From the NCBI RefSeq assembly GCF_014649915.1, contig NZ_BMTY01000004.1, forward strand, positions 293,927-357,926: a DNA stretch of 64,000 nucleotides, in the 5' to 3' direction. Positions within the stretch are counted from its first letter, which is position 1. Each line of letters opens with the position of its first letter. This document shows, piece after piece, positions 50,775 through 59,987 of the stretch. Below the pieces are notes generated by a model. That model ran no database searches. It had not been told where the DNA came from and worked only from the letters and a program-made list of their open reading frames with translations. Position numbers and translations under genes: made by a program. This DNA comes from Streptomyces toxytricini. Its GTDB lineage: Bacteria; Actinomycetota; Actinomycetes; Streptomycetales; Streptomycetaceae.

Positions 50775-52124
50775 TCAGGAGCCTCCGTCGTCGGTGATCA
50801 GGTGGAACAGGTCGGTCAGGGCCTCCTCGTCCTCCCAGCTGCGGGCGAGGGCCGCGACGCTGGAGAGTTCGCCGAGGAGGACGCCGCCGACGAGGCGGTC
50901 GCCGCGGACGACGACCTTCCGGTAGGTGCGGCGGGTGGCGTCGGAGAGCCGGAGCACGTCGTCGCCGGGGAGCGGGTCGGTCTCGCCGAAGGCGGCGACG
51001 TCGAGGGGGCCGTCGCCGCCCGCGGAGAGGGTGAGGCGGGTGAGGGCGCGCGTCCCGGTGTACCGGGCCGGCGCGGATGCGGGCTCCGGGCCGCCGGCCC
51101 GGGGCAGGCGGGGGCCGGGCCCGGTGCCGGCCAGGACGGCGGCGAGGGCGTCGGCCTGCTCCAGCGCCGCGCCCGCGAGGCCGTACACGCGGCCGGCGTG
51201 CTCGGCGCAGTCGCCGATGGCGTGGATCGCCGGGTCGCTGGTGCGCAGCAGGTCGTCCACGACGATGCCGGTGCGGACCTCCAGGCCGGCCGCGCGGGCC
51301 AGGCCGGCGCGGGGCCGTACGCCGCAGGCCAGGACGACGACGTCGGCGTCGAGCCGGTAGCCGTCGGCGAGTTCCACGCCGGTGACCCGGCGCCTGCCCG
51401 CCGGCCCGGTCCCGGCCTCGGAGCCGGCCGGGACGGCAGCGGCGGTGGTGGTCAGGCCGCGGACCCGGCACTCGGTGTGGATCTCGATGCCCAGGCCGGC
51501 CAGGTGGGCGTGCAGCAGTGCCGCGGCGCCCTCGTCCAGCTGGCGCTCCATCAGCCGCTCGCCCTGCTGCGCCAGGACGACCTGGGCGCCCCGCTCGGCC
51601 AGCGCGCGGGCCGCGGACACGCCGAGCAGGCCGCCGCCGATCACCACCGCGCGCACGGCCGGGCCGGCCGCCACGGCAGCCGACAGGGCGAGGCAGTCCT
51701 CCATGGTGCGGAACGCGTGGACCCCGTCCGGGAGTTCCCGGCCCGGGGCCGACGCGGCGAGCGCGCCGCCGGGGGCGAACAGGCCGCGCAGCGGAGGCAG
51801 CACCGCGTTCGAGCCGGTGGCCAGCACCAGGGTGTCGTACGGCTCGGTGCTGCCGTCGTCGCAGTGCACCGTCCGGTCGGCCCGGTCGATCCGCACCGCC
51901 CGCACCCCCCGCCGCAGCACCGGGCCGGGCTCGGGGAGTGCCGCGACCTCCGGGGCGTACCGGCCCGCCAGCACCTCGGCGAGCAGGACCCGGTTGTACG
52001 GGGCGTGCGGCTCCTCGCCGAGGACGGCGACCCGCACGGCCGGGGAGCCGCCGAGCCGCTCCGCGAGCCTGAGGCCCGCGAGGCCGCCGCCGATCACCAC
52101 CACGCGCTGCTGTTCCGAGGTCAT
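50775..52124 (-). CDS. NAD(P)/FAD-dependent oxidoreductase (NirB-like reductase domain)
   Basis: 449 residues starting MTSEQQRVVVIGGGLAGLRLAERLGG. Two Rossmann folds: FAD VVVIGGGLAGLRLAERL and NAD(P) RAVVIGGGLLGVSAARALAERGAQV, with IHAIGDCAEHAGRVYGLA closing the FAD site. It looks like the front third of NirB without the siroheme half and is first in the operon with nirB and nirD. It could supply electrons for nitrate reductase (NasC-like role) or for nitrite reduction. It carries a C-terminal segment (RLSDATRRTYRKVVVRGDRLVGGVLLGEL) typical of BFD-linked reductases. Confidence 0.9.
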   Translation of the reverse strand: MTSEQQRVVVIGGGLAGLRLAERLGGSPAVRVAVLGEEPHAPYNRVLLAEVLAGRYAPEVAALPEPGPVLRRGVRAVRIDRADRTVHCDDGSTEPYDTLVLATGSNAVLPPLRGLFAPGGALAASAPGRELPDGVHAFRTMEDCLALSAAVAAGPAVRAVVIGGGLLGVSAARALAERGAQVVLAQQGERLMERQLDEGAAALLHAHLAGLGIEIHTECRVRGLTTTAAAVPAGSEAGTGPAGRRRVTGVELADGYRLDADVVVLACGVRPRAGLARAAGLEVRTGIVVDDLLRTSDPAIHAIGDCAEHAGRVYGLAGAALEQADALAAVLAGTGPGPRLPRAGGPEPASAPARYTGTRALTRLTLSAGGDGPLDVAAFGETDPLPGDDVLRLSDATRRTYRKVVVRGDRLVGGVLLGELSSVAALARSWEDEEALTDLFHLITDDGGS

Positions 52125-52168
52125 GGCACGAGCGTGCGGGGAGGCTGTTTCCCCGCGGCATCACGCTT

Positions 52169-52184
52169 GTTACCCGAACGGAAC
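52169..52184 (-). promoter_or_regulatory. GlnR-like box upstream of nir operon
   Basis: GTTAC-CCGAAC-GGAAC fits the GlnR half-box pair gTnAC-N6-GnAAC exactly. It lies 45-60 bp before the first nir gene. GlnR is the nitrogen regulator of streptomycetes and nirB is a known target; the call here is by motif. Confidence 0.55.
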
Positions 52185-52316
52185 GCCCACCTCAGCGCCG
52201 CGCCGGACCCGCCGTGAGGCCGCTCCGGGCCGCCGGAACGGCCCCCAACCTCAACCTTTGCGCAACTTTCCGGTGATCGTTGGGTGCTGCACCGACCTCG
52301 TCCCTAGGGTCTCCGT

Positions 52317-53093
52317 GTGCCTGACATATCTACGACCATGCTCATCGTCCTGTGTGCGGCGGCCGCCGCAGCGGGCTGGATCGACGCCGTGGTGGGCGGT
52401 GGCGGCCTGCTCCTGCTGCCGGCCCTGCTGCTCGGCCTGCCCCACGCCCACCCCGCCACCGTCCTCGGCACCAACAAGGCCGTCGCCGTCGTCGGCACGA
52501 CCGGCGCCGCCGTGACGTACCTGCGCAACGCGCCCGTGGACGTGAAGCTCGCCTTCCGGATCGGCGCGGCCGCGATCGCCGGATCCGCCGGCGGCGCCGC
52601 CCTGGCCGGCGGGATCAGCAAGGACGCCCTCCGCCCGCTGATCATGGCGGTGCTGCTCGTCGTCGGCGCGTTCGTCGCCTTCCGGCCGGCCTTCGGCACC
52701 ACCCCCTCGGCCTCCCCGGTGAGCAGGCAGCGCGTCCTTCTCACCATCGGCCTGGCCGGGCTGGGCATCGGCTTCTACGACGGGCTCATCGGCCCCGGCA
52801 CGGGCACCTTCCTCGTGCTCGCGCTGACCGCGCTGCTCCACCTCGACCTCGTCACCGCCTCCGCCACCGCGAAGATCGTCAACGTGTGCACGAACGCCGG
52901 TGCGCTCGCGATGTTCGCCTACCAGGGCATGGTGCTCTGGCAGCTGGCCGCGCTGATGGCCGCGTTCAACCTGGCCGGCAGCATGATCGGCGCCCGCATG
53001 GCGCTGAAGAAGGGCAGCGGCTTCGTCCGCGGCGTGCTCCTGAGCGTCGTCGGCGCCCTGGTGGTCAAGCTCGGCTTCGAGCAGTGGGGCTGA
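52317..53093 (+). CDS. TauE/SafE-family sulfite exporter-like membrane protein
   Basis: 258 residues, about eight hydrophobic segments. AGWIDAVVGGGGLLLLPALLLGLPHAHPATVLGTNKAVAV and GIGFYDGLIGPGTGTFLVLALTALLHLDLVTASATAKIVN are the two repeated TauE/TSUP signature halves. These proteins carry sulfite, sulfonates or related anions across the membrane; the direction and substrate are unproven. GTG start; a -10-like TAGGGT (52305-52310) lies only ~7 bp before it, suggesting a leaderless mRNA. It is divergent from the nir operon. Confidence 0.87.
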   Translation: MPDISTTMLIVLCAAAAAAGWIDAVVGGGGLLLLPALLLGLPHAHPATVLGTNKAVAVVGTTGAAVTYLRNAPVDVKLAFRIGAAAIAGSAGGAALAGGISKDALRPLIMAVLLVVGAFVAFRPAFGTTPSASPVSRQRVLLTIGLAGLGIGFYDGLIGPGTGTFLVLALTALLHLDLVTASATAKIVNVCTNAGALAMFAYQGMVLWQLAALMAAFNLAGSMIGARMALKKGSGFVRGVLLSVVGALVVKLGFEQWG

Positions 53094-53150
53094 GGCCCGC
53101 CGCCCGCGGCGCCCGGCCCCGGCCGCGGCAGCGCCCGACCGCATACGCCG

Positions 53151-53777
53151 TCAGTACGTGCCCGTCAGGTGCGCGAAGACGACCACGTTGCCCTCGTAGC
53201 CGGTGTGCGGCGAGAAGTCCCCGCCGCAGGTGATCACCCGCAGCTCGGCGCGGGGCGACGGCCCGTACACGCGGGCGTCCGGGAAGCGGTCGGCGTCGTA
53301 CACCTCGACCGCGTGCACCGTGAACACGGCGGTGCGCCCGTCGGCCCGCCGCACCTCGATCGCGGCGCCCCGCCGCAGCGCCCCCAGCCGGTAGAAGACC
53401 GCCGGGCCCGAGGCGTGGTCGACGTGGCCGACGACCACGGCCGTGCCCACCGCGCCGGGCGTGGTGCCGTCGCGGTACCAGCCCGCCAGGTCGCGGCGGC
53501 CCGGGGGCGGCACGTCGATGCTGCCGTCGGCGCCGAGCCCGAGCCCGGTCAGCGGGGCGTCCACACCGATGGACGGGATCCGGACGCGGACGGGCGGGGA
53601 GCCGGGGAGCGGGTCGATGCCGCCGGGGCGGCCCGGCTGCCCGCCCCCGGCCAGCGCCTCGGCGGGCGAGGGCAGCGGGGGGCCGACGCGCTCTGCGGAG
53701 CCGCTGCCGACGAGCCAGATGCCGATGCAGGCGGTGAGCGCGACGATCCCGCCGCGGCCGGCCTGGCCGGTGCCCAT
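53151..53777 (-). CDS. Class F sortase
   Basis: 208 residues. A transmembrane N-terminus (GGIVALTACIGIWLVGSGSAE) anchors a sortase domain. Seen are RIPSIGVDAPLTGLGL, catalytic His118 in VVVGHVDHASGPAVF and Cys184 in LRVITCGGDFSPHTGYEGNVVVFAHL. A Pro/Gly-rich linker (~33-62) joins the two. The catalytic Arg expected a few residues after the Cys is not obvious (T-G-Y), so activity is uncertain. It converges with the TauE gene and follows, after 138 bp, a secreted protein with a C-terminal membrane helix that may be its substrate. Confidence 0.88.
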   Translation of the reverse strand: MGTGQAGRGGIVALTACIGIWLVGSGSAERVGPPLPSPAEALAGGGQPGRPGGIDPLPGSPPVRVRIPSIGVDAPLTGLGLGADGSIDVPPPGRRDLAGWYRDGTTPGAVGTAVVVGHVDHASGPAVFYRLGALRRGAAIEVRRADGRTAVFTVHAVEVYDADRFPDARVYGPSPRAELRVITCGGDFSPHTGYEGNVVVFAHLTGTY

Positions 53778-53915
53778 GGACGACCCCCTCGGCGATCGGT
53801 GTGCACTGCGTGGGACGGGCCGTCGCCCGACCCCGCGAACGGGGGGACCTCGCGGGGCCGGGCGACGGGGGACGGTACCGGTCGGGACCGCGGCCGGGGC
53901 CGCGGCGGGCGCCCG

Positions 53916-54434
53916 TCAGCCCTGCGTGCCGCTCGCCCGGCGACGCAGGAGCCAGGTACCGCCGACGGCGGCCGCGGCCAGGACGGCCGCTCCCGCCGTG
54001 ACCTTGGCGGGGTCGGCGGCGGTGGTCGCGCCACCGCCGACACCCGTGCGGACGCGGCCCTGCGGGCCGCGTTCGGTGACTTCCAGGTTCCCGGTGGCGT
54101 ACTTGCCGTTCGCGCAGGTGGCGCCGATGGCGTACGTGCCCGGGCGGGTGCCGCCGGCGACGCGGAACTGACCGACGACGACCTCCTCGTGCGTGCCCGG
54201 GACCAGCTTGAAGCGGCCGCCGCCGACCATGGTCGCGTCGCCGTCCGCATGACCGCCCGAGCCGCAGGCGGTCGTGTTCGCGGTGACCGCGGCACCCGGC
54301 GCGGCCTTCTTCGGCCACACCTCCAGCACGGCGAAGTCGCCCGGGGCGAAGCCGGCCGCCCCGGCGGACTGGCAGGCGACCGCGGCGGCGGTGAGCGCGG
54401 TGGCGGTGAGCACACGGGCGGTGCGACGTCGCAT
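53916..54434 (-). CDS. Secreted protein with C-terminal membrane anchor, possible sortase partner
   Basis: 172 residues. A signal peptide (MRRRTARVLTATALTAAAVACQSAGA) is followed by a beta-rich extracellular domain (~30-120, AVLEVWPKKAAPGAAVTANTTACGSGGHADG) with paired Cys. A Gly/Thr-rich spacer (RTGVGGGATTAADP) and a hydrophobic helix ending in RRRASGTQG (~145-172) close it. This layout is a cell-wall-sorting type, but no LPxTG or LAxTG is present; the motif just before the helix is TGVGGG. I do not recognise a family for the domain. The sortase follows it on the same strand. Confidence 0.65.
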   Translation of the reverse strand: MRRRTARVLTATALTAAAVACQSAGAAGFAPGDFAVLEVWPKKAAPGAAVTANTTACGSGGHADGDATMVGGGRFKLVPGTHEEVVVGQFRVAGGTRPGTYAIGATCANGKYATGNLEVTERGPQGRVRTGVGGGATTAADPAKVTAGAAVLAAAAVGGTWLLRRRASGTQG

Positions 54435-54752
54435 GGCGGCTCCTGGTGGCGCGCGGACACGGGGCGTGCTCCCGTGGTAACCCGGCTCGCGCCCCCTCCG
54501 CCTGCTGATGCGGCGTCAGGCCGCGGTCCGCGCATCGGCGTCCGCGCTGGTCAAGGCCTGGGGGCTGGGCCGATCGGGCGACGGACGCCGGACGGGTGCC
54601 GTCCGGGTGACGCGGAGCCGCAAAGCCCGTTCCGGGCCGGGGCCGCGGTGCGTACCGTGGAGGCGGGCGAGCCGGGACCGCCCGGGCCGCCGCCGGCTGC
54701 GCGGCCGGTCCGGCCGCGCCCCGCCGTGCCCGCCGCACCCGAGGGAGGCCCC
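54435..54752. other. Intergenic region between secreted protein and GGCT genes
   Basis: 318 bp between divergent starts. It holds the promoters of both genes and reads as G/C-rich non-coding sequence. A frame at 54508 is a shadow. No clear repeat or operator is seen. Confidence 0.4.
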
Positions 54753-55217
54753 GTGAGCCCGTCCGCCCGGCCCGAGGACCCGCGCATCGTCCGCCCGCCG
54801 GCCGCCGCCGAGCTGCCGTTCTTCGTGTACGGGACCCTGCGCCCGGGCGAGGCCAACCACGCGGCGTTCCTGCGCGGCCGCACCGCGGCGGAGGAGCCCG
54901 CCCGGCTGCCCGGCGCCGAGCTGTACGACGGCCCCGGCTACCCGTACGCCGTCCGGCACCCCGGGGCCCACGTCGTCGGCGAGCTGATCACGGCGGCGCC
55001 GGGCGCATACGGGGCGCTGCTGGCCGAGCTGGACCGGCTGGAGGAGTACCACGGCCCCGGGCTGCCGCGGAACCTCTACGACCGGGTCCGCTGCGACGCC
55101 CTCCGCCCCGACGGCAGCCGCACCGCGGCCTGGGTGTACCTGGCGGCCCCGCCGCTCGCCCGGCGGCTGCGGGAATCGGGCACCCGGATACCGGGCGGGG
55201 ACTGGCTCAGCCGCTGA
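54753..55217 (+). CDS. Gamma-glutamylcyclotransferase-like (AIG2/GGCT) protein
   Basis: 154 residues, GTG start with GAGGGAGG upstream. The GGCT fold shows the substrate loop FFVYGTLRPGEANHAAFL, GAELYDGPGYPYAVRHPGAHVVGELI and the conserved acidic ELDRLEEYHGPG, containing the likely catalytic Glu. GGCT-like enzymes release pyroglutamate from gamma-glutamyl compounds. The substrate here is unknown. Converges with dnaG, 9 bp away. Confidence 0.85.
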   Translation: MSPSARPEDPRIVRPPAAAELPFFVYGTLRPGEANHAAFLRGRTAAEEPARLPGAELYDGPGYPYAVRHPGAHVVGELITAAPGAYGALLAELDRLEEYHGPGLPRNLYDRVRCDALRPDGSRTAAWVYLAAPPLARRLRESGTRIPGGDWLSR

Positions 55218-55226
55218 GGGCGGGCC

Positions 55227-57143
55227 TCACAGGCCTTCGGCGCCGCGGTTGCGCAGGCGCTGCGCGTACTGCTGGAGCACCCACAGCTCCTCCTGCACCG
55301 CCGCCAACTGCTCCGGCGGGGCGTGCGCACCCATGCGGGCCATGGTGCCCGTGATCTCGTGGACCCGGCGGTCGACCGCGCGCAGCCGGACCTGGACCAG
55401 CTGGACGCCCGCGTACACGTCGTCCACCGTCTTTGAGTGGATGGCCTCGACGGCGAGTTCGGTGACGAGGGCGCGGACCGTGTCGTTCGGCGCGGCCTCC
55501 CGGACCCGGGCCAGGTAGCCGTCCCCGGCGGCGGAGGCGCCGCCCGCGTCCTGGACGGCCTGCCGCACCGCCGCGTACGGCGGGGCGGTGAACTCGTCCA
55601 CCCCGTACGCGTCGAACGCGGGCGAAACCAGCTCCGGGCGCTGCAGGGCCAGCTTGAGCAGCTCCCGCTCGGTGCGGTGCGCGGGGCTGCGCAGGTTCAG
55701 CGCGGGCCCGCCGGCGGGCGCCGCCGGCGCGGGCACGGCCTCGTACGGGCGCCCGTGCCCGGCCGGCTTCGGACCGGGGCCGGCGCCGTTCGGCCGGCCG
55801 CCGCGCTCGCGGGCCCAGCGGGCGAGCTGCGCGACCCGCTTCACCACGAACTGCTCGTCGCGGATGCCGAGCATGCCCGCCAACTGCACCGCCGACTCGT
55901 GCTGGATGGCGATGTTCTTGATGTTGGCGACGACCGGGGCCGCCTCGTCGAGGGCGGCCGCCCGGCCGGCCGGGTTCTCCAGGTTGTGCCGGGAGACGAT
56001 GTGCCGCAGCGCGAACTCGAACAGCGGCGTCCGCGACTCCACCAGCGACGCCACCGCCGCGTCGCCCTGCGCGAGGCGCAGGTCGCAGGGGTCCATGCCG
56101 CCGGGCGTGATCGCGATCGACGTCTCGGCGGCGAACTTCTGGTCGTCCTCGAAGGCGCGCAGCGCGGCCTTCTGCCCGGCAGCGTCACCGTCGAAGGTGA
56201 AGATCACCTCGGCGGTGGCGTTGTCCATCAGCAGCCGCCGCAGGATCTTGACGTGGTCGCCGCCGAACGCGGTGCCACAGGTCGCGATGGCGGTCGTCAC
56301 GCCCGCCAGGTGGCAGGCCATCACGTCGGTGTAGCCCTCGACGACGACGGCCCGGGAGGTCTTCGCGATCTCCTTCTTGGCCAGGTCGATGCCGTACAGG
56401 ACCTGGGACTTCCGGTAGATCGGCGTCTCCGGCGTGTTCAGGTACTTCGGGCCGTTGTCGTCGTCGCGGAGCTTGCGCGCGCCGAAGCCGACGACCTCGC
56501 CGCTGATGTCGCGGATCGGCCACATCAGGCGGCCGCGGAAGCGGTCGATGGGCTTGCCGCTGCGGCTGTCCTGGGCGAGGCCCGAGGTGATCAGCTCGCG
56601 GTCGGTGAAGCCGCGGCCGCGCAGGAAGCGCGTCAGGTGGTCCCAGCCGGCCGGGCTGTAGCCCACGCTGAAGTGCTCGGCCGCGGCCTGGTCGAAGCCG
56701 CGCTCGGCCAGGAAGCGGCGGGCGATCTCCGCTTCAGGGCCGCCCAGCTGGTCGGTGTAGAACTGCGCCGCGGCCTTGTGGGCCTCGACCAGCCGGATCC
56801 GCTCGCCGCGGCCGCTGGTGCCCGCGGTGTAGCCGCCCTCCTCGTAGCGCAGGGTGATGCCCGCCTGGGCCGCGAGCCGCTCGACCGCCTCCGAGAACGA
56901 CAGGTGGTCGATCTTCATGATGAAGTCGAGGGTGTCCCCGCCCGCCTGGCAGCCGAAGCAGTGGTAGAGCCCCTTGCTCGGGCTGACCTGGAAGGACGGG
57001 GACTTCTCGTCGTGGAAGGGGCACAGGCCCTTGAGGTTGCCGCCGCCCGCGTTGCGCAGTTGGAGGTAGTCGGAGACCACGGCGTCGATCGGGACCGCGT
57101 CCCGTACCGCCTTCACGTCGTCGTCGTTGATCCGTCCTGCCAC
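55227..57143 (-). CDS. dnaG: DNA primase
   Basis: 638 residues. DnaG makes RNA primers for lagging-strand synthesis. The N-terminal zinc domain has C41-x2-H44 and C62-x2-C65 (CHC2). The RNA polymerase core includes [45 protein letters not shown], and the [23 protein letters not shown] with [17 protein letters not shown]. The C-terminal helicase-binding region is the divergent last ~150 residues, with a low-complexity linker ([28 protein letters not shown]). Length is normal. Start [17 protein letters not shown] is canonical. Confidence 0.96.
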   Translation of the reverse strand: MAGRINDDDVKAVRDAVPIDAVVSDYLQLRNAGGGNLKGLCPFHDEKSPSFQVSPSKGLYHCFGCQAGGDTLDFIMKIDHLSFSEAVERLAAQAGITLRYEEGGYTAGTSGRGERIRLVEAHKAAAQFYTDQLGGPEAEIARRFLAERGFDQAAAEHFSVGYSPAGWDHLTRFLRGRGFTDRELITSGLAQDSRSGKPIDRFRGRLMWPIRDISGEVVGFGARKLRDDDNGPKYLNTPETPIYRKSQVLYGIDLAKKEIAKTSRAVVVEGYTDVMACHLAGVTTAIATCGTAFGGDHVKILRRLLMDNATAEVIFTFDGDAAGQKAALRAFEDDQKFAAETSIAITPGGMDPCDLRLAQGDAAVASLVESRTPLFEFALRHIVSRHNLENPAGRAAALDEAAPVVANIKNIAIQHESAVQLAGMLGIRDEQFVVKRVAQLARWARERGGRPNGAGPGPKPAGHGRPYEAVPAPAAPAGGPALNLRSPAHRTERELLKLALQRPELVSPAFDAYGVDEFTAPPYAAVRQAVQDAGGASAAGDGYLARVREAAPNDTVRALVTELAVEAIHSKTVDDVYAGVQLVQVRLRAVDRRVHEITGTMARMGAHAPPEQLAAVQEELWVLQQYAQRLRNRGAEGL

Positions 57144-57176
57144 CCGTGAAGTCTACGGCGGGGCGCCGCGAATCCC

Positions 57177-58451
57177 TCAGGCGCCCTCGCCCGGAACCAG
57201 CGACGCCAGCGGCACGGACGGGTCCGCCAGCGCCTCGCGGTCGACGGGCGCCTTCGACCTGATCAGGGCCTGGATGTGGCCGGTGACGTCCCACACGTTG
57301 ACGTTCATCCCGGCGAGCACCCGGCCCTGCGAGAGCCAGAAGGCGATGAACTCGCGCCGGGCCGCGTCGCCGCGGATCAGGACCTGGTCGTAGCCGCCCA
57401 CCGGGGCGTATCCGGAGTACTCCATGCCGACGTCGTACTGGTCGGAGAAGAAGTACGGCACCCTGTCGTACGAGACCTCCTGCCCCAGCATCGCCCGCGC
57501 CGCGGCCGGGCCGCCGTTGAGGGCGTTCGCCCAGTGCTCCACCCGCAGCCGGGTCCCCAGCAGCGGGTGGTGGGCGGCCGCCACGTCGCCGACGGCGAAG
57601 ACGTCCGGGTCGGAGGTGCGCAGCGAGGCGTCCACGGCGATGCCGCCGCCGTGCTCCCGGTCCACCAGCGCCAGCCCGGCGGCCTCGGCCAGCGCGGTGC
57701 GCGGCGCGGCCCCGATAGCGGCGAGCACCGCGTGCGCCGGGTGCTCCTCGCCGTCGTCGGTCCGGACGGCCAGCACCATCCCGTCCTGGCCGACGATCTC
57801 GGTGAGCCGTGCCCCGAAGTGGAAGCGGACGCCGTTCTCGGCGTGCAGGTCGCCGAAGAGCCGCCCGATCTCCGGGCCGAGCACTGCGTGCAGCGGCGTC
57901 GCCAGCGGCTCCACCACGGTCACCTCGGCCCCGTACCCGCGGGCCGCGGCGGCCACCTCCAGGCCGATCCAGCCGGCGCCCGCGATCAGCAGGTGCCCGT
58001 TGTCCCTGCCCAGGGTCGCCAGGACGCCGCGCAGCCGCTCGGCGTGGGACAGCCGCCGCAGGTGGTGCACGCCGGCCAGGCCCGTGCCGGGGACGTCGAG
58101 GCGGCGCGGCTCGGCGCCCGTGGCCAGCAGCAGCTTGTCGTAGTGCACGGCGGTGCCGTCGCCGAGGACCACCTTGCGGGCGGCCCGGTCCAGGTGCACG
58201 GCGGGCTGGCCGAGGTGCAGCTCGATGTCGGCGCGGGCGTACCAGGACGGCTCGTGGACGAAGACGCTGTCGCGCTCCTCCTTGCCCTGGAGGTAGCCCT
58301 TGGAGAGCGCGGGCCGCTCGTACGGGTGGTCGCGCTCGTCACCGATCAGGATCACCCGCCCCCTGAACCCCTCGGACCGCAGCGCCTCCGCCGCCTTGGC
58401 CCCGGCCAGTCCCGCGCCGACGATGACGAACGTCCTGTGTGCGTCGACCAC
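57177..58451 (-). CDS. NAD(P)/FAD-dependent oxidoreductase (ferredoxin reductase-like)
   Basis: 424 residues from GTG 58451, with AGGAGG just upstream (an ATG at 58466 also exists). FAD motif FVIVGAGLAGAKAAEALRSEG, PYERPALSKGYLQG, the NAD motif LLIAGAGWIGLEVAAAARGYGAEVTVVE, and DVFAVGDVAAAHHPL with WANALNGGPAAARAMLG. It resembles Rhodococcus-type rubredoxin/ferredoxin reductases and AIF-like proteins, ending in a short reductase C-terminal domain. The electron partner is unknown. It lies between dnaG and dgt. Confidence 0.9.
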   Translation of the reverse strand: MVDAHRTFVIVGAGLAGAKAAEALRSEGFRGRVILIGDERDHPYERPALSKGYLQGKEERDSVFVHEPSWYARADIELHLGQPAVHLDRAARKVVLGDGTAVHYDKLLLATGAEPRRLDVPGTGLAGVHHLRRLSHAERLRGVLATLGRDNGHLLIAGAGWIGLEVAAAARGYGAEVTVVEPLATPLHAVLGPEIGRLFGDLHAENGVRFHFGARLTEIVGQDGMVLAVRTDDGEEHPAHAVLAAIGAAPRTALAEAAGLALVDREHGGGIAVDASLRTSDPDVFAVGDVAAAHHPLLGTRLRVEHWANALNGGPAAARAMLGQEVSYDRVPYFFSDQYDVGMEYSGYAPVGGYDQVLIRGDAARREFIAFWLSQGRVLAGMNVNVWDVTGHIQALIRSKAPVDREALADPSVPLASLVPGEGA

Positions 58452-58544
58452 CTGATGCCTCCTCATAACCTCAGCGCCACATGCGAGCACCTGCGAGGGT
58501 CCCGCACCGAGCGGGCCGCGTGAAGGGGGAGTGGCCCGATCGGA

Positions 58545-59924
58545 TCACCCCGCGGTGCGGCGCGTGCGCAGGGTGAGCCTGGCGTGCAGGGAGCGCGCGG
58601 AGGCGTCGGTCAGGGAGGCGATCTGGTCGATGACCGCGCGTTTGCGCCCCCGGTCGTCCGGGGCGGCGTCGAAGATCGCCCGGAACTGCGGATCCAGCCC
58701 GTCGGGGGCGCGGGCCAGGAGCGCCTCGGCGAGTTCGGCCAGGACGATGCGCTGCTCGGCCCGCAGCCGCTCCTGCTCGGCGCGCTGCATCACGTACAGG
58801 TCGGCGACCGATTTGAGGACCGCGCACTCGTGGCGGGCCTCGCGGGGGACGACCAGCTCGGCCGCGTACCGGGTCAGCCGGCCGGTGCCGTACGCCTGCC
58901 TCGTCGCGCCCTCGGCGGCCAGGCAGAACCGGCCGATCAGCTGGCTCGCGGCGTCTTTCAGGCGGGCCTGGGCGACGGCCGAGCCGTCGTAGCCGTGAGG
59001 CCACCACTCCTGCTCCATCAGGCGGTCCAGCGCCTCCAGGAGCTCCTGCGGGTCCGTGTCCGCGGAAACGTACCGGCCGATGGCGACCCGGGCGATCGCG
59101 GAGCGCTCGGGCTCGGCGAACAGGAGGTTCGGGTCGACGTGCCCCGCGTGCAGGCCGTCCTCGAAGTCGTGGACGGAGTAGGCGACGTCGTCGGACCAGT
59201 CCATGACCTGCGCCTCGAAGCACTTGCGGTCGGCGGGTGCCCCGCGCCGCAGCCACTCGAAGACGGGCAGGTCGTCCTCGTACGCCCCGAACTTCACCGA
59301 GCCGGGGTCGGCGGGGTGGCCGCCGCGCGGCCAGGGGTACTTGGTCGCCGCATCCAGGCTGGCCCGGGTCAGGTTGAGCCCGACGCTGACGGGGGCGCCG
59401 GTCTCCGGGTCGGCGGTGAACCGCTTCGGCTCCAGCCGGGTCAGCAGGCGCAGCGACTGGGCGTTGCCCTCGAAGCCGCCGCAGTCCGCGGCGAACTCGT
59501 TGAGCGCCTCCTCGCCGTTGTGGCCGAACGGCGGGTGGCCCATGTCGTGGGAGAGGCAGGCCGCCTCGACGAGGTCCGGGTCGCAGCCGAGCGCCGCGCC
59601 GAGCTCTCGGCCCACCTGGGCGCACTCCAGCGAGTGCGTCAGGCGGGTGCGGGGGCTGGCGTCCCAGTCGTACGAACGGCTGCCCGGGGTGACCACCTGC
59701 GTCTTCCCGGCGAGGCGCCGCAGCGCGGCGGAGTGCAGGACGCGGGCCCGGTCGCGCTGGAAGGCGGTCCGGCCGGGGCGCTTGTCGGGCTCCGGGACCC
59801 AGCGCTCGGTGTCGGCCGCCCCGTAGGGCGGGGCCGGTTCGGTCCGGGCGGGCGGATCCTGCGGGCCGGGGGTGTTCTGCGGCTCGCCGGAGCCGCGCGG
59901 ACGGACGGGTGCGGTGCCTGCCAT
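58545..59924 (-). CDS. dgt: Deoxyguanosinetriphosphate triphosphohydrolase-like protein
   Basis: 459 residues. The HD-domain dNTPase hydrolyses deoxynucleotides to nucleoside and triphosphate. Motifs are [19 protein letters not shown] (first His), [20 protein letters not shown] (HD) and [17 protein letters not shown] (final Asp). An N-terminal Pro-rich lead precedes [29 protein letters not shown] 59924 (MAGTAP) is preferred, but ATG 59933 is possible; both lack a strong RBS. Dgt next to dnaG is common in actinobacteria. Confidence 0.93.
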   Translation of the reverse strand: MAGTAPVRPRGSGEPQNTPGPQDPPARTEPAPPYGAADTERWVPEPDKRPGRTAFQRDRARVLHSAALRRLAGKTQVVTPGSRSYDWDASPRTRLTHSLECAQVGRELGAALGCDPDLVEAACLSHDMGHPPFGHNGEEALNEFAADCGGFEGNAQSLRLLTRLEPKRFTADPETGAPVSVGLNLTRASLDAATKYPWPRGGHPADPGSVKFGAYEDDLPVFEWLRRGAPADRKCFEAQVMDWSDDVAYSVHDFEDGLHAGHVDPNLLFAEPERSAIARVAIGRYVSADTDPQELLEALDRLMEQEWWPHGYDGSAVAQARLKDAASQLIGRFCLAAEGATRQAYGTGRLTRYAAELVVPREARHECAVLKSVADLYVMQRAEQERLRAEQRIVLAELAEALLARAPDGLDPQFRAIFDAAPDDRGRKRAVIDQIASLTDASARSLHARLTLRTRRTAG

Positions 59925-59987
59925 GCCTTCCATGCTGAGACGTTAACCGGAGACACCGACAATCGGAGCAATCCGCACCCGAGTCTC

